64,000 bases of DNA from Paraburkholderia sp. BL10I2N1 (GCF_004361815.1 NZ_SNWA01000002.1:3224001-3288000), one strand, 5' to 3'. Numbered from the stretch's first letter, positions 1 through 9,639 are shown. The notes: generated by a model from the letters alone, not told the origin. Numbers and translations are program-made.

Positions 1-834
1 TTTGGCACTGGCGCCCAGAAAGACCGCTATCTGCACGATCTCGCGACGGGGCGCCGCATTGGCGCATTCTGCCTGACCGAGCCGCAGGCCGGTTCGGAGG
101 CGAACAACCTGCGCACGCGCGCCGTCCTGTGCGATGGGCAGTGGGTCATCAACGGCAACAAGCAGTTCGTGACGAACGGGGCGCGCGCGAGCGTCGCCAT
201 CGTATTTGCAGTCACCAACCCGGATCGCGGCAAGCGCGGCCTGTCCGCCTTCATCGTCCCGACCGATACGCCCGGGTTCAACGTCGGCAGACCGGAGCAC
301 AAGCTGGGCATTCGCGCGTCGGATACCTGCCCGATCTCTCTCGACGAATGCGCGGTGCCCGAAGCAAACCTGCTAGGCGAGCCGGGCGAGGGCCTTCGCA
401 TCGCGCTGTCGAACCTCGAAGGAGGGCGCATTGGCATTGCGGCGCAGGCGGTCGGCATTGCACGGGCGGCGTTCGATGCGGCGCGGGTCTATGCGAATGA
501 GCGCGTTCAGTTCGGCAAGTCGCTGAAGGAGCATCAAACCATCGCCAACATGCTCGCCGACATGGCGACCCGGCTGAACGCCGCGCGTCTGCTGGTTCAT
601 CACGCCGCACGTCTGCGCAGTGAGGGCAAACCCTGCCTGTCGGAGGCTTCGCAGGCGAAGCTGTACGCATCCGAACTGGCGGAAGAAGTCTGCTCGAGGG
701 CGATCCAGATCCACGGCGGCTACGGCTACCTGCAGGACTACGCCGTCGAGCGTCACTATCGCGATGCCCGCATTACGCAGATTTACGAAGGGACCAGCGA
801 AGTACAACGAATGGTGATTGCGCGGCACGTTTGA
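1..834 (+). CDS. Acyl-CoA dehydrogenase (isobutyryl-CoA dehydrogenase type), 5' end outside window
   Basis: The frame is open from base 1, so the N-terminus lies outside the window; about 277 residues are visible. It oxidises an acyl-CoA to the 2,3-enoyl-CoA using FAD, passing electrons to electron-transfer flavoprotein. Visible family motifs are [12 protein letters not shown] (the flavin-contacting beta-barrel region) near the start, and at the C-terminus [11 protein letters not shown] followed by [14 protein letters not shown], the classical acyl-CoA dehydrogenase ending. It heads an operon with mmsA, mmsB and a 3-hydroxyisobutyryl-CoA hydrolase, so isobutyryl-CoA is the likely substrate; that assignment is by context. 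The next gene starts about 50 bases downstream. Confidence 0.9.
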   Translation, partial: FGTGAQKDRYLHDLATGRRIGAFCLTEPQAGSEANNLRTRAVLCDGQWVINGNKQFVTNGARASVAIVFAVTNPDRGKRGLSAFIVPTDTPGFNVGRPEHKLGIRASDTCPISLDECAVPEANLLGEPGEGLRIALSNLEGGRIGIAAQAVGIARAAFDAARVYANERVQFGKSLKEHQTIANMLADMATRLNAARLLVHHAARLRSEGKPCLSEASQAKLYASELAEEVCSRAIQIHGGYGYLQDYAVERHYRDARITQIYEGTSEVQRMVIARHV

Positions 835-886
835 GCGCAGAATAATCCGCCACATAGAGCGCATCCGCGCCGATCAGGAGACGACG

Positions 887-2578
887 ATGACTGCAGCGAA
901 GGGCTTTCTCGATGCGCGCGACCTGTTGTTGCGCCATCGAACGGACTACGACCGCGCATATCGCGAGTTCGCATGGCCGGTCCTCGGCGAGTTCAACTGG
1001 GCGCTCGACTACTTCGATGTGATCGCCCGCGATAACGACAAGCCGGCGCTGTGGATCGTCGATGACCTTTCCGGCCGGGGCACGCAGTATTCGTACGCGC
1101 AGATGTCGGAGCGCTCGGCGCGCATGGCCAACTTCCTGCGCGGCATCGGCGTCGGACGCGGAGACAGGTTGCTGCTGATGCTGCCGAATCGCGTCGAACT
1201 GTGGGACGTGATGCTCGCGGCGATGAAGCTGGGCGCGATCGTGCTGCCTGCCACGACGCAGCTTTCCCCCGACGACGTGCGTGACCGGGTAGAGATCGGC
1301 GGCGCGCAGTTTGTGGTGGTCGATAGTGGTGAACTGGCGAAGTTCGATGCGATGGATGCGGATGTGAAGCGTATCTCGGTCGGCACGCCACGCGAAGGCT
1401 GGACGGACCTGTCCCAGGCTTACGATGCGTCGCCGTCGTTCACACCCGACGGACCCACGCGCGCAACCGATCCCATGCTGCTGTATTTCACGTCGGGTAC
1501 GACATCGAAGCCGAAGCTCGTCGAGCATACCCATCAGAGCTATCCGGTGGGCCATCTGTCGACGATGTACTGGATCGGCCTGCAGCCGGGAGACGTCCAC
1601 TGGAACATCAGCTCGCCCGGCTGGGCGAAGCATGCGTGGAGCTGCTTCTTTGCGCCGTGGAATGCCCAGGCGTGCGTCTTCGTCTTCAACTTCGCGCGCT
1701 TCGTGCCGAAGGAAACGCTCGACGTGCTCGTGCGCTTCAATGTCACGACGCTATGTGCGCCGCCCACCGTCTGGCGCATGCTCGTTCAGGAGCCGCTGGC
1801 GTCGTATGCGGTGAAGCTGCGCGAGATCGTCGGCGCTGGCGAGCCGCTGAATCCAGAGGTCATCGAACGCGTTCGTCATGCGTGGGGCGTGACGATCCGC
1901 GATGGCTTCGGGCAGACCGAAACCACCTGCCAGATTGGCAACTCACCGGGCCAGGTCGTCGTGCCGGGGTCGATGGGCCGGCCGCTGCCGGGCTACCGGA
2001 TCGAACTCGTAGATGCCGACGATCAGCCCGCCAGCGAAGGCGAAATTGCGCTGCCGCTCGCGCAGTGTCCGCTCGGCTTGATGACCGGCTACGCGAACAA
2101 CGAGAAGGCCACCGGAGAGGCCATGCGCAACGGTTTCTATCACACGTCGGATGTTGCGATGCGGCGTGACGACGGCTACTACGTCTACGTCGGCCGCGCC
2201 GACGACGTGTTCAAGTCGTCCGACTACCGGCTGAGCCCGTTCGAACTCGAAAGCGTGCTCATCGAACATGAAGCGATTGCCGAAGCGGCTGTCGTACCTA
2301 GCGCTGATGCCGTGCGTCTGGCGGTGCCGAAAGCGTTCGTCACCGTGCGCCAGGGCTTTGAAGCGGGTCCGGAATTGGCGCGCGCCGTCTTCAGCTTCTC
2401 GCGCGCAAAGCTCGCCCCGTACAAGCGCATTCGCAGGCTGCAGTTCAGCGAACTGCCCAAGACGATCTCCGGCAAGATCCGCCGCGTCGAACTGCGTCGG
2501 CGCGAACTGGAGCGCGAGACCGAACCTGCGCGTCTGCCGGGCGAGTACTGGGAAGAGGATTTTCCCGATCTTCGCTGA
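887..2578 (+). CDS. AMP-dependent acyl-CoA synthetase/ligase
   Basis: Predicted 563-residue ANL-superfamily enzyme that makes acyl-AMP from a carboxylate and ATP and then the CoA thioester. The adenylation P-loop TSGTTSKPK, the A5 motif DGFGQTETT and the C-terminal motif PKTISGKIRR with its catalytic lysine are all visible. I prefer the ATG at 887 over an upstream in-frame start at 818 because CAGGAG lies about 9 bases before it and the extension overlaps the previous gene. Its place inside the valine operon suggests it activates isobutyrate or another short branched acid. That is inference; some family members act on acetate, propionate or medium-chain acids. Confidence 0.85.
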   Translation: MTAAKGFLDARDLLLRHRTDYDRAYREFAWPVLGEFNWALDYFDVIARDNDKPALWIVDDLSGRGTQYSYAQMSERSARMANFLRGIGVGRGDRLLLMLPNRVELWDVMLAAMKLGAIVLPATTQLSPDDVRDRVEIGGAQFVVVDSGELAKFDAMDADVKRISVGTPREGWTDLSQAYDASPSFTPDGPTRATDPMLLYFTSGTTSKPKLVEHTHQSYPVGHLSTMYWIGLQPGDVHWNISSPGWAKHAWSCFFAPWNAQACVFVFNFARFVPKETLDVLVRFNVTTLCAPPTVWRMLVQEPLASYAVKLREIVGAGEPLNPEVIERVRHAWGVTIRDGFGQTETTCQIGNSPGQVVVPGSMGRPLPGYRIELVDADDQPASEGEIALPLAQCPLGLMTGYANNEKATGEAMRNGFYHTSDVAMRRDDGYYVYVGRADDVFKSSDYRLSPFELESVLIEHEAIAEAAVVPSADAVRLAVPKAFVTVRQGFEAGPELARAVFSFSRAKLAPYKRIRRLQFSELPKTISGKIRRVELRRRELERETEPARLPGEYWEEDFPDLR

Positions 2579-2696
2579 GCACGCCGCGCTGGACGCATGT
2601 CCTGAATCCACGCATTGAAGCCGCGGGCGGCGTGCTGCCGCCTATCACTTGAATTGCTATCCGGCCGCGCTGCGGCCATGCCACAGGAGACCCAGC

Positions 2697-4223
2697 ATGA
2701 GCGCAATTCCTTCGACCATCGCCGACAAGGTGTCAACGGTCAAACTGCTGATTGGCGGCGAGTTCGTCGAATCGAAAACCACCGAATGGCGCGACATCGT
2801 CAATCCCGCGACCCAGGAGGTGCTGGCGCGTGTACCGTTCGCGACCGTCGACGAGGTGGATGCCGCCATCCGTTCCGCGCATGCCGCGTTCGCGACGTGG
2901 AAGACCACTCCGGTCGGCGCGCGCATGCGGATCATGCTGAAGTACCAGGCGCTGATTCGCGAGCATATGCCGCGCATCGCGAAGACGCTTTCCGCCGAAC
3001 AGGGTAAAACGCTGCCCGATGCCGAAGGCGATATCTTTCGTGGCCTTGAGGTGGTCGAGCATGCATGCTCGATCGGAACCCTGCAGCAGGGCGAATTCGC
3101 GGAAAACGTGGCGGGCAGTGTCGATACGTACACGCTGCGGCAGCCGATCGGCGTCTGCGCAGGTATTACGCCGTTCAATTTCCCCGCGATGATTCCGCTG
3201 TGGATGTTCCCGATGGCCATCGTCTGCGGCAATACCTTCGTGCTGAAGCCATCCGAGCAGGATCCGCTGTCGACGATGCAGCTCGTCGAACTGGCGATCG
3301 AAGCAGGTGTGCCGGCGGGTGTGTTGAACGTGGTCCACGGCGGCAAGGAAGTCGTCGATGCGCTGTGCACGCATGAACTGGTGAAGGCGATTTCGTTCGT
3401 CGGGTCGACGGCGGTCGGCACGCACGTGTATCGCCTCGGCAGCGAGCATGGCAAGCGCGTGCAGTCGATGATGGGCGCGAAGAATCACGCCGTCGTGTCG
3501 CCCGATGCGAACCGTGAGCAGACGCTCAACGCGCTCGCCGGGGCCGGTTTTGGCGCGGCGGGGCAACGCTGCATGGCGACCTCGGTGGTCGTGCTGGTGG
3601 GCGCGTCGCAGCAATGGCTGCCGGATCTCGTCGAGAAGGCGAAGACGCTGAAGGTCAACGCCGGTAACGAGCCAGGAACGGATATCGGCCCGGTTGTGTC
3701 GCGTGCCGCGAAGCAGCGCATTCTCGGGCTGATCGAAGCGGGCGTGAAGGAAGGTGCGACGCTCGCGCTCGACGGCCGCAACATCAAGGTGCGCGGTTAC
3801 GAAGACGGCAACTTCATCGGGCCGACGATCTTCACCGACGTCACGACCGACATGGAAATCTATCGCACCGAGATCTTCGGCCCGGTGCTGCTGGTCCTGA
3901 CGGTACCGACGCTCGACGACGCGATCGAACTCGTCAACCGCAATCCGTTCGGCAACGGCGTGGGTCTGTTCACGCAAAGCGGCGCGGCGGCGCGCAAGTT
4001 CCAGAGCGATATCGATGTGGGTCAGGTCGGTATCAACATTCCGATTCCGGTGCCGGTGCCGTTTTTCAGCTTCACGGGTTCGCGCGGTTCGAAGCTCGGC
4101 GATCTTGGCCCGTATGGCAAGCAGGTCGTGCAGTTCTACACGCAGACCAAGACCGTCACGGCGCGCTGGTTCGATGACGCGACCGTGAACGACGGCGTCA
4201 ACACGACGATCAGCCTGCGCTAA
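2697..4223 (+). CDS. mmsA: Methylmalonate-semialdehyde dehydrogenase, CoA-acylating
   Basis: A 508-residue aldehyde-dehydrogenase-superfamily protein. MmsA converts methylmalonate semialdehyde, with NAD and CoA, to propionyl-CoA, the last step of valine (and part of thymine) catabolism. The catalytic cysteine is in GAAGQRCMA; the segment GITPFNFPAMIPLW is characteristic of MmsA-type enzymes. The ATG at 2697 follows AGGAGA by about 8 bases; an in-frame start at 2649 adds 16 residues of unconserved look and is not used. The gene lies directly upstream of mmsB, the usual arrangement. Confidence 0.93.
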   Translation: MSAIPSTIADKVSTVKLLIGGEFVESKTTEWRDIVNPATQEVLARVPFATVDEVDAAIRSAHAAFATWKTTPVGARMRIMLKYQALIREHMPRIAKTLSAEQGKTLPDAEGDIFRGLEVVEHACSIGTLQQGEFAENVAGSVDTYTLRQPIGVCAGITPFNFPAMIPLWMFPMAIVCGNTFVLKPSEQDPLSTMQLVELAIEAGVPAGVLNVVHGGKEVVDALCTHELVKAISFVGSTAVGTHVYRLGSEHGKRVQSMMGAKNHAVVSPDANREQTLNALAGAGFGAAGQRCMATSVVVLVGASQQWLPDLVEKAKTLKVNAGNEPGTDIGPVVSRAAKQRILGLIEAGVKEGATLALDGRNIKVRGYEDGNFIGPTIFTDVTTDMEIYRTEIFGPVLLVLTVPTLDDAIELVNRNPFGNGVGLFTQSGAAARKFQSDIDVGQVGINIPIPVPVPFFSFTGSRGSKLGDLGPYGKQVVQFYTQTKTVTARWFDDATVNDGVNTTISLR

Positions 4224-4257
4224 CCACGCCTACCCGCGGATGTATGGAGACGACATC

Positions 4258-5151
4258 ATGAAAATCGGTTTCATCGGACTCGGCAACATGGGCGCACCGA
4301 TGGCGCTCAACCTGCTGAAGGCGGGCCACACGGTCAACGTGTTCGACCTGAACGCGCAGGCGGTGCAGACGCTGGTCGATGCGGGCGCGAGAGCATCGGG
4401 TTCGGCGAAAGCAGCGGTGACGGACGTCAAATGCGTGATCACGATGCTGCCGGCCGCGGCCCACGTGAAGAGCGTGCTCACCGCCGAAGACGGCGTGCTG
4501 GCCGGCATTCCGAAAGGCGTGACGATCATCGATTCGAGCACGATCGACCCGGCGACCGTCGAGGCATGCGCGGAGCTGGCAGCAAAGCATGGCAACACGT
4601 TTGTCGATGCACCTGTTTCGGGCGGCACGGGCGGCGCGGCGGCGGGCACGTTGACGTTCATGGTCGGCGGCAGTGTTGCCGCATTCGAGCAGGTCAAGCC
4701 GGTGCTGTCGGCGATGGGGAAGAACATCGTCCATTGCGGCGAGACCGGCACAGGACAGGTTGCGAAGATCTGCAACAACCTCGTGCTGGGCATCACGATG
4801 GCGGGCGTGGCGGAAGCGATGTCGCTGGGCGAGACGCTCGGCATCGATCCGAAAGTGCTCGGCGGAATCATCAACACATCGACCGGACGTTGCTGGAGTT
4901 CGGATACGTACAACCCGTTTCCCGGTGTCATCGAAACCGCACCTTCGTCGCGCGGCTATACCGGCGGCTTCGGCACGGACCTGATGCTCAAAGACCTCGG
5001 CCTCGCCACCGATGCGGCGAAGGCTGCGCGTCAGCCGGTGTTTCTCGGTGCACTCGCCCAGCAGCTGTATCAAACGATGAGCGTCAAGGGCGCGGGCAAA
5101 CTGGATTTTTCGGCGGTGATCAAGCTGTACCGTCCGGACGGAGAGGCGTGA
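4258..5151 (+). CDS. mmsB: 3-hydroxyisobutyrate dehydrogenase
   Basis: A 297-residue NAD-dependent beta-hydroxyacid dehydrogenase oxidising 3-hydroxyisobutyrate to methylmalonate semialdehyde, the substrate of the preceding gene product. The N-terminal Rossmann motif GFIGLGNMGAPMA, the substrate loop DAPVSGGTGGA and the helix GQVAKICNN with the catalytic lysine are all present. The start at 4258 (MKIGFIG) matches family N-termini; the in-frame ATG at 4240 would add only six residues. The stop codon overlaps the ATG of the next gene (TGATG), indicating translational coupling. Confidence 0.93.
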   Translation: MKIGFIGLGNMGAPMALNLLKAGHTVNVFDLNAQAVQTLVDAGARASGSAKAAVTDVKCVITMLPAAAHVKSVLTAEDGVLAGIPKGVTIIDSSTIDPATVEACAELAAKHGNTFVDAPVSGGTGGAAAGTLTFMVGGSVAAFEQVKPVLSAMGKNIVHCGETGTGQVAKICNNLVLGITMAGVAEAMSLGETLGIDPKVLGGIINTSTGRCWSSDTYNPFPGVIETAPSSRGYTGGFGTDLMLKDLGLATDAAKAARQPVFLGALAQQLYQTMSVKGAGKLDFSAVIKLYRPDGEA

Positions 5152-5966
5152 TGTTCGATCTCGACTATCAACACGATGGCGCGGTCGCGCTGCTGACGCT
5201 CAAGCGTCCGCCCGCGAATGCGTTCACGCCGGACGGGTTGCTCAAGTTGCAGAAGACGGTCGAGCGTCTCAACGGCGAGCCACGCGTGCGCGTGCTCGTG
5301 ATCACCGGCGATGGTCCGAAATTCTTCAGCGCAGGCGCGGACCTGAACACATTCGCCGATGGCAACCGCGAAGTCGCCCGCGTGGCGGCCGCGCGCTTCG
5401 GCGCGGCGTTCGAAGCGCTGCAGAATGCGCGCTTTGTCGTGATTGCGGCGATCAACGGTTACGCGATGGGCGGCGGGCTCGAATGCGCGCTCGCGTGCGA
5501 TATCCGCATCGCAGAGAAACATGCGCTTCTCGCGTTGCCGGAAACCGCAGTCGGATTGCTGCCCTGCGGCTGCGGCACGCAGACCTTGCCCTGGCTTGTC
5601 GGCGAGGGCTGGGCGAAGCGGATGATCCTCACCGGCGAGCGCGTCGATACACAGACGGCGTTGCGCATCGGTCTCGTCGAAGAGGTGGTCGAAACGGGCG
5701 CCGCACGCGAAGCCGCGCTGGCAATGGCCACGCGCGTCACGACGCTGAGTCCGCAGGCCGTGACCTTCAGCAAGTCGCTGATCCATCAGGCGCGCAACGG
5801 CGTGTCGCGTTCGGCGGCGCTGGCGGTTGAGCGCGAATGCTTCGTCAATCTGTTCGACGGCGCCGACCAGCGCGAGGGCGTCAATGCGTTCCTCGAAAAG
5901 CGGGCGCCGCGCTGGCAGTCGGGTTTGCAGCAGGGTGTACAGATCGAGCAGGAGGGGCAAAGATGA
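5151..5966 (+). CDS. Enoyl-CoA hydratase/isomerase family protein
   Basis: Predicted 271-residue crotonase-fold protein, probably hydrating methacrylyl-CoA to 3-hydroxyisobutyryl-CoA in this operon. The oxyanion-hole segments SAGADLNTF and AMGGGLECALACDIR are visible, followed by PETAVGLLPCGCGTQ. The ATG at 5151 overlaps the mmsB stop, which fixes the start; a much longer open frame upstream is only the shadow of mmsB. The 3' end overlaps the start of the next gene (ATGA). The exact substrate is inferred from neighbours. Confidence 0.87.
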   Translation: MFDLDYQHDGAVALLTLKRPPANAFTPDGLLKLQKTVERLNGEPRVRVLVITGDGPKFFSAGADLNTFADGNREVARVAAARFGAAFEALQNARFVVIAAINGYAMGGGLECALACDIRIAEKHALLALPETAVGLLPCGCGTQTLPWLVGEGWAKRMILTGERVDTQTALRIGLVEEVVETGAAREAALAMATRVTTLSPQAVTFSKSLIHQARNGVSRSAALAVERECFVNLFDGADQREGVNAFLEKRAPRWQSGLQQGVQIEQEGQR

Positions 5967-7150
5967 ATGCAGCGATGAACGCCGCGCAAAAAATGCGCGC
6001 CCCGGAAACTGGGCAGCCTGTCGAGGCCGAACCGGCGGTTCTCTATCGGGTCGTCAACCGCGTTGCGATCATCACGCTGAACCGGCCGTCCGCCCTGAAT
6101 GCGCTGTCGCATGAGATGGTGCGTGAACTGGCCGTGCTGATCGAACGTTGCCGCACGGATGACGACATCGTCGCTGTGATACTGCGCGGGGCGGGCGAAA
6201 AAGGCTTCTGTGCTGGCGGCGACGTGCGCGAACTGCATCGTCTGGCCCGGCTCGGCCAAAAAGAGGGCGAGCACGGCTGGCAGCAGTTCTTTGTCGACGA
6301 ATACCGGCTCGACTACGTGCTGCATACGTTTCCCAAGCCGGTCGTCGCACTGCTTGACGGCATTTCGATGGGCGGCGGCATGGGGCTCGGACAGGGTGCG
6401 CAACTGCGCATCGTCACCGAGCGTACGAAAATCGCGATGCCGGAGACGCGCATCGGCTTTCTGCCCGACGTCGGCGCGACGCGCTTTCTCAGCGTGATGC
6501 CGGTCGAGGTCGAACTATATGTCGGGCTGACGGGCGTCACGCTGTCGGGCGCAGACGCGTTGCGCTGTCAGCTGGCGGATCTCTGCGTGCCGGCGGAATG
6601 GCTCGCCACGTTCGAAGAGCGGCTGCAACGCATGCCGACTGACGGCGCGCTGTTGCCCGCCTTGCGCAACGTGTTCGAGCCGCCTTGCAACATCATTCCG
6701 CATTCGGCGCTCGGGCCGTTTACGCAATTGATCCTGCGGCACTTCGATCGACGCTCGGGTGTCGACCGGATCGTCGCGTCGCTGTACCACGATCTCGACC
6801 GCGAGCCGCCGCGCGAAGTGCGTCAATGGCTGCAGTCGACCTACGATGCGCTCACGACGCATTCGCCGACGATGCTCCACGTCACCCGCGAAGCGCTGCT
6901 GCGCGGACGCCAGATGACGCTCGCCGAATGCTTCCGGATGGAGCTTGGTATCGTCACGCGTGTGATCGGGGAGGGCGACTTTTGCGAGGGCGTGCGCGCA
7001 CATCTCGTCGACAAGGATCGCAAGCCACGCTGGGCGCCGGCGACGCTCGCCGAAGTGCGGCCGGAGCGGGTGCGGCATTTCCTGTCGTCGCCATGGCGGT
7101 GCGACGCGCATCCGCTTGCCGCGCTCGGCGAGGAGCGGGCGGTCGCGTAA
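5963..7150 (+). CDS. 3-hydroxyisobutyryl-CoA hydrolase
   Basis: Predicted 395-residue crotonase-superfamily protein of HIBYL-CoA hydrolase type, which releases 3-hydroxyisobutyrate from its CoA ester to supply MmsB. Diagnostic segments are KGFCAGGDVRELH, GISMGGGMGLGQGAQLR, PETRIGFLPDVGATRF and the long C-terminal region ending GVRAHLVDKDRKPRWAP, which ordinary hydratases lack. The start ATG at 5963 overlaps the upstream stop. It is the last gene of the operon; the next gene is on the other strand. Confidence 0.92.
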   Translation: MNAAMNAAQKMRAPETGQPVEAEPAVLYRVVNRVAIITLNRPSALNALSHEMVRELAVLIERCRTDDDIVAVILRGAGEKGFCAGGDVRELHRLARLGQKEGEHGWQQFFVDEYRLDYVLHTFPKPVVALLDGISMGGGMGLGQGAQLRIVTERTKIAMPETRIGFLPDVGATRFLSVMPVEVELYVGLTGVTLSGADALRCQLADLCVPAEWLATFEERLQRMPTDGALLPALRNVFEPPCNIIPHSALGPFTQLILRHFDRRSGVDRIVASLYHDLDREPPREVRQWLQSTYDALTTHSPTMLHVTREALLRGRQMTLAECFRMELGIVTRVIGEGDFCEGVRAHLVDKDRKPRWAPATLAEVRPERVRHFLSSPWRCDAHPLAALGEERAVA

Positions 7151-7245
7151 CGATGCAGCCTCCGGCAGCGCGCTCGTGCTTGGGCGAGCGCCTGCCGGTT
7201 CTCAGGCTTCAGTCAGCGGCTCGCCGACTGTCAGGGCGGCGGGCA

Positions 7246-8076
7246 TCAATCGTCGATCGATTCGTGCACGGCAGCGGCGCCCCGTTTCCAGTAGCTGGCA
7301 GCGCGGATGCGTGATTTGTCGATGCCGCGTTCGCTGTTCAGGTGTTGACGGACCGCGCGGATCGTCGCCGATTCACCTGCGGCCCACACGTAACCTTCGC
7401 CTTCGGGCAGAAAGGTCTCGCGCACTGCGCGCAGGAGTTCGTCTCCGGTGTTTGCCGTGCCGTGCTCTTCGTTCCGGTAGCACCACACCGCATACAGATC
7501 TGCCTGCGTGTCGAATTCGATTCGTGCGGACGGGTCGCGCACTTCCACGACCGCCGCGACTCGTGTGCCGACGGGCAGTTCTTCGAGACGCCGGCTGATG
7601 GCTGGCAGCGCGGTTTCGTCGCCGATCAGCAGATGCCAGTCGAAACCGTCCGGAATCACGAACGAGCCGCGTGGCCCGCCAATCCCGAGATACTGTCCGG
7701 CTTTCGCCTGCATGGCCCATGTCGATGCTGGTCCGACATCGTGCAGGACGAAGTCGATGACCAGTTTGCCCGTCTCGCGATCGAAGCGGCGCGGCGTGTA
7801 ATCGCGTGCGACCGGGCGCTGGCCCGCGGCGAACACCGGGCCGTCAGGGCCGGCGACGGGCAGGACCGGCTTGTCCGCGCCCGGTTCGGGGAAAAAGACC
7901 TTGATGTGATCGTCGAACGAAGCGGACGTGAAGTCGCGCAGATCATCGCCAGTCAAGGTGATGCGCGCCAGATGCGGCGTCAGCGATTCGACGCGCGATA
8001 CCTGCACCAGGCGGAATTTCAGCGGATGGCGGACACGGGTGACCGTCAGTCCGGCGTTGTTGTCGCTGTTGGACAT
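7246..8076 (-). CDS. nfeF: Siderophore-interacting protein / ferric-siderophore reductase (NfeF/YqjH-ViuB type)
   Basis: A 276-residue cytoplasmic flavoprotein of the SIP family, which reduces ferric siderophores with NAD(P)H to free iron. The N-terminal FAD-binding barrel (HPLKFRLVQVSRVESLTPH, then ARDYTPRRFD) precedes a NAD(P)H-binding SIP domain (LLIGDETALPAI; GYVWAAGESATIRA). The start is supported by GGAGAAG eight bases upstream. It lies 29 bases after a His-rich PadR gene on the same strand, so the two form an operon. In E. coli the nickel-responsive PadR protein NfeR (YqjI) controls the reductase NfeF (YqjH); the same pairing is seen here, although the genes are co-directional. The symbol is assigned by this pairing. 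Confidence 0.82.
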   Translation of the reverse strand: MSNSDNNAGLTVTRVRHPLKFRLVQVSRVESLTPHLARITLTGDDLRDFTSASFDDHIKVFFPEPGADKPVLPVAGPDGPVFAAGQRPVARDYTPRRFDRETGKLVIDFVLHDVGPASTWAMQAKAGQYLGIGGPRGSFVIPDGFDWHLLIGDETALPAISRRLEELPVGTRVAAVVEVRDPSARIEFDTQADLYAVWCYRNEEHGTANTGDELLRAVRETFLPEGEGYVWAAGESATIRAVRQHLNSERGIDKSRIRAASYWKRGAAAVHESIDD

Positions 8077-8105
8077 GTGTTCTTCTCCAGATTGGCGGCG
8101 TGAGC

Positions 8106-8831
8106 TCAGACGCTTGCAGTGCTGGTCTTGCCTTCGATCTCGGCGGTCGCGCGGGCAAGGATCGCGGCGATGCGGCGCTGTTCGTCGGCGGGCGCATCGG
8201 TGCGCAGAAGCAGCGCTCGTTTCAGCGCGCGGCGGGCTTCGATCAGTTCCGGCACCCAGCCGCCTTCACTCACGTCGGCAGGCTCTTCGCCGGCAAATGC
8301 GCGGCGCACCGAATCCATCTTGCGGGCAATATGGGTGAGCTTCGCAAAGATCAGGTCGACGCGCTCGCGGTTGGCGGTGAGTTGCTCGCGGCCCGCTTCC
8401 GACAAGGCGTACCGCTTGCGGTTGCCTTCGACTTCGACCGTGACCTGGCCGACTTCCTCGAGGTACGTCAGCGCGGGATACACCATGCCGGGGCTGGGCG
8501 AGTAAAAGCCGTTGGAACGCGCGTCGAGCGCCCGGATCAACTCGTACCCGTGGCTCGGCTGCTCGGCGAGCAGGGCGAGCAGCATGAGTTGCAGGTCGTC
8601 GGATGTGAATTTGCGGCCGCGGGGAAACCCGTCGCCTTCGCCGCCAAACCCTCCCGGGCCGCCGCCAAATGGGCCGCCACCAAAGGGACCTGCACCGGAA
8701 GCGCCGCCGCCGCGACGGTGGTGATGGCGCCCGATGGCGTGCCAAAGCGAGTGCAGCGAGAAGCGCCCGGCGAGGGCCCGGTGATTGTGCCAGCGCGAAT
8801 GAGCGTGCTGATGATGATTGTGATGACGCAT
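8106..8831 (-). CDS. nfeR: PadR-family regulator with His/Gly-rich N-terminus (nickel-responsive NfeR/YqjI type)
   Basis: A 241-residue protein. The first 38 residues hold about 13 histidines, followed by a glycine-rich linker (40-70) and a PadR winged helix from about residue 74 (FTSDDLQLMLLALL, HGYELIRAL, GMVYPALTYLEE, RKRYALSEAGRE), then a helical C-terminal domain. In NfeR the His-rich extension binds nickel and relieves repression; that function is transferred by similarity of architecture. The ATG at 8831 begins the His tract. A 22-bp perfect palindrome lies 28 bases upstream, ideally placed for autorepression, and the siderophore reductase follows downstream. Confidence 0.82.
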   Translation of the reverse strand: MRHHNHHQHAHSRWHNHRALAGRFSLHSLWHAIGRHHHRRGGGASGAGPFGGGPFGGGPGGFGGEGDGFPRGRKFTSDDLQLMLLALLAEQPSHGYELIRALDARSNGFYSPSPGMVYPALTYLEEVGQVTVEVEGNRKRYALSEAGREQLTANRERVDLIFAKLTHIARKMDSVRRAFAGEEPADVSEGGWVPELIEARRALKRALLLRTDAPADEQRRIAAILARATAEIEGKTSTASV

Positions 8832-8859
8832 GGTGATGCTCCGATTGTCTTAAAACATG

Positions 8860-8881
8860 TCTTAAGATATATATCTTAAGA
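8860..8881. promoter_or_regulatory. Perfect 22-bp palindromic operator upstream of nfeR-nfeF
   Basis: The arms are TCTTAAGATAT and its exact reverse complement, with no mismatch and no spacer. A further direct copy of TGTCTTAA lies just beside it at 8847-8854, giving three TCTTAA half-sites. It sits between the nfeR start codon and the AT-rich region expected for the promoter, so it is most simply the PadR/NfeR binding site. The binding protein is inferred from position. Confidence 0.7.
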
Positions 8882-9639
8882 TAGCTTGTCAACCGGAAAA
8901 TCACGAGGTATGGGCGCACAACAAAGTCTGCAGTAACGGGAAAGCCGGCGTCTGGAGACAACAAAGTTTGCTGCATCGGGAAAATTTGTTGTGCAATGCA
9001 CAATTGTGATCGTATCGACTATCACCTTTTTATTTTGATAGTAGTTTGATTGGGCGCCTTGGGGTCTGGGAATGCGGTAATTCGCTATGGTCGGATATCG
9101 AATTCGCGAAATGGCCACGCGCGCGCGGGAGCCTCTAGGTTGTCTGTTACGGCGAGAACTTTCGCTCAGGTCTGAAACGGCGCAGCGCACCGTCGTACGC
9201 ACAAATCGCTGATGGCGATGTTAAATTTCAGACGCAAGGCCGAGTTTGCGCAGATACGCAATGATGGCTGGCTCGCGGTAGCGCGAAGGGCGCGATCTCA
9301 GCCAATGGGCAGCTAGCGCACACTAGACTAGGGCTGGACTTACGCTTTGCCGATTGGCGTCAATGATGCGTCGAGAATCCACGACGCCTCGAGTTACTGC
9401 ATATCAGCGCGTTGTCGTCGCCAATTTCCCCACGGTTGCTGTCAGAAACTTGAAAGGCGCTCAGCTTTCAGCGAGTTGCGAGCTCGTTTTTGGGATCGCG
9501 ATTCTGGTAACGTAGCTGCCAAACTTGCCACCATACGTATATGAGTACTCTAGCTACAGGGTCCGGTGATATGAATCGCAACGCATGAGCCTATCAACTT
9601 CGGGTGCGCCATCCAGCTCAAGATAACGACAACGCTTTA
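8882..9639. other. Intergenic stretch with a 40-bp-spaced direct repeat; boundary of accessory region
   Basis: No convincing gene. At 8918-8943 and 8958-8983 two 26-nt near-copies beginning ACAACAAAGT and ending CGGGAAA (22 of 26 identical) lie exactly 40 bases apart, and the inverted form TTTGTTGT follows at 8985-8992. The rest is AT-richer than the catabolic operon and has no recognisable RNA gene. This is where gene content changes from core metabolism to defence and mobile DNA. Confidence 0.5.

Noticed and set aside
2733..3977. Long minus-strand ORF opposite mmsA
   Set aside because: GC-rich codon bias opens antisense frames; the plus-strand gene is fully explained by MmsA motifs.
4431..5150. 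Upstream extension of the enoyl-CoA hydratase frame
   Set aside because: Overlaps mmsB entirely and has no protein character; the start at 5151 is fixed by overlap.
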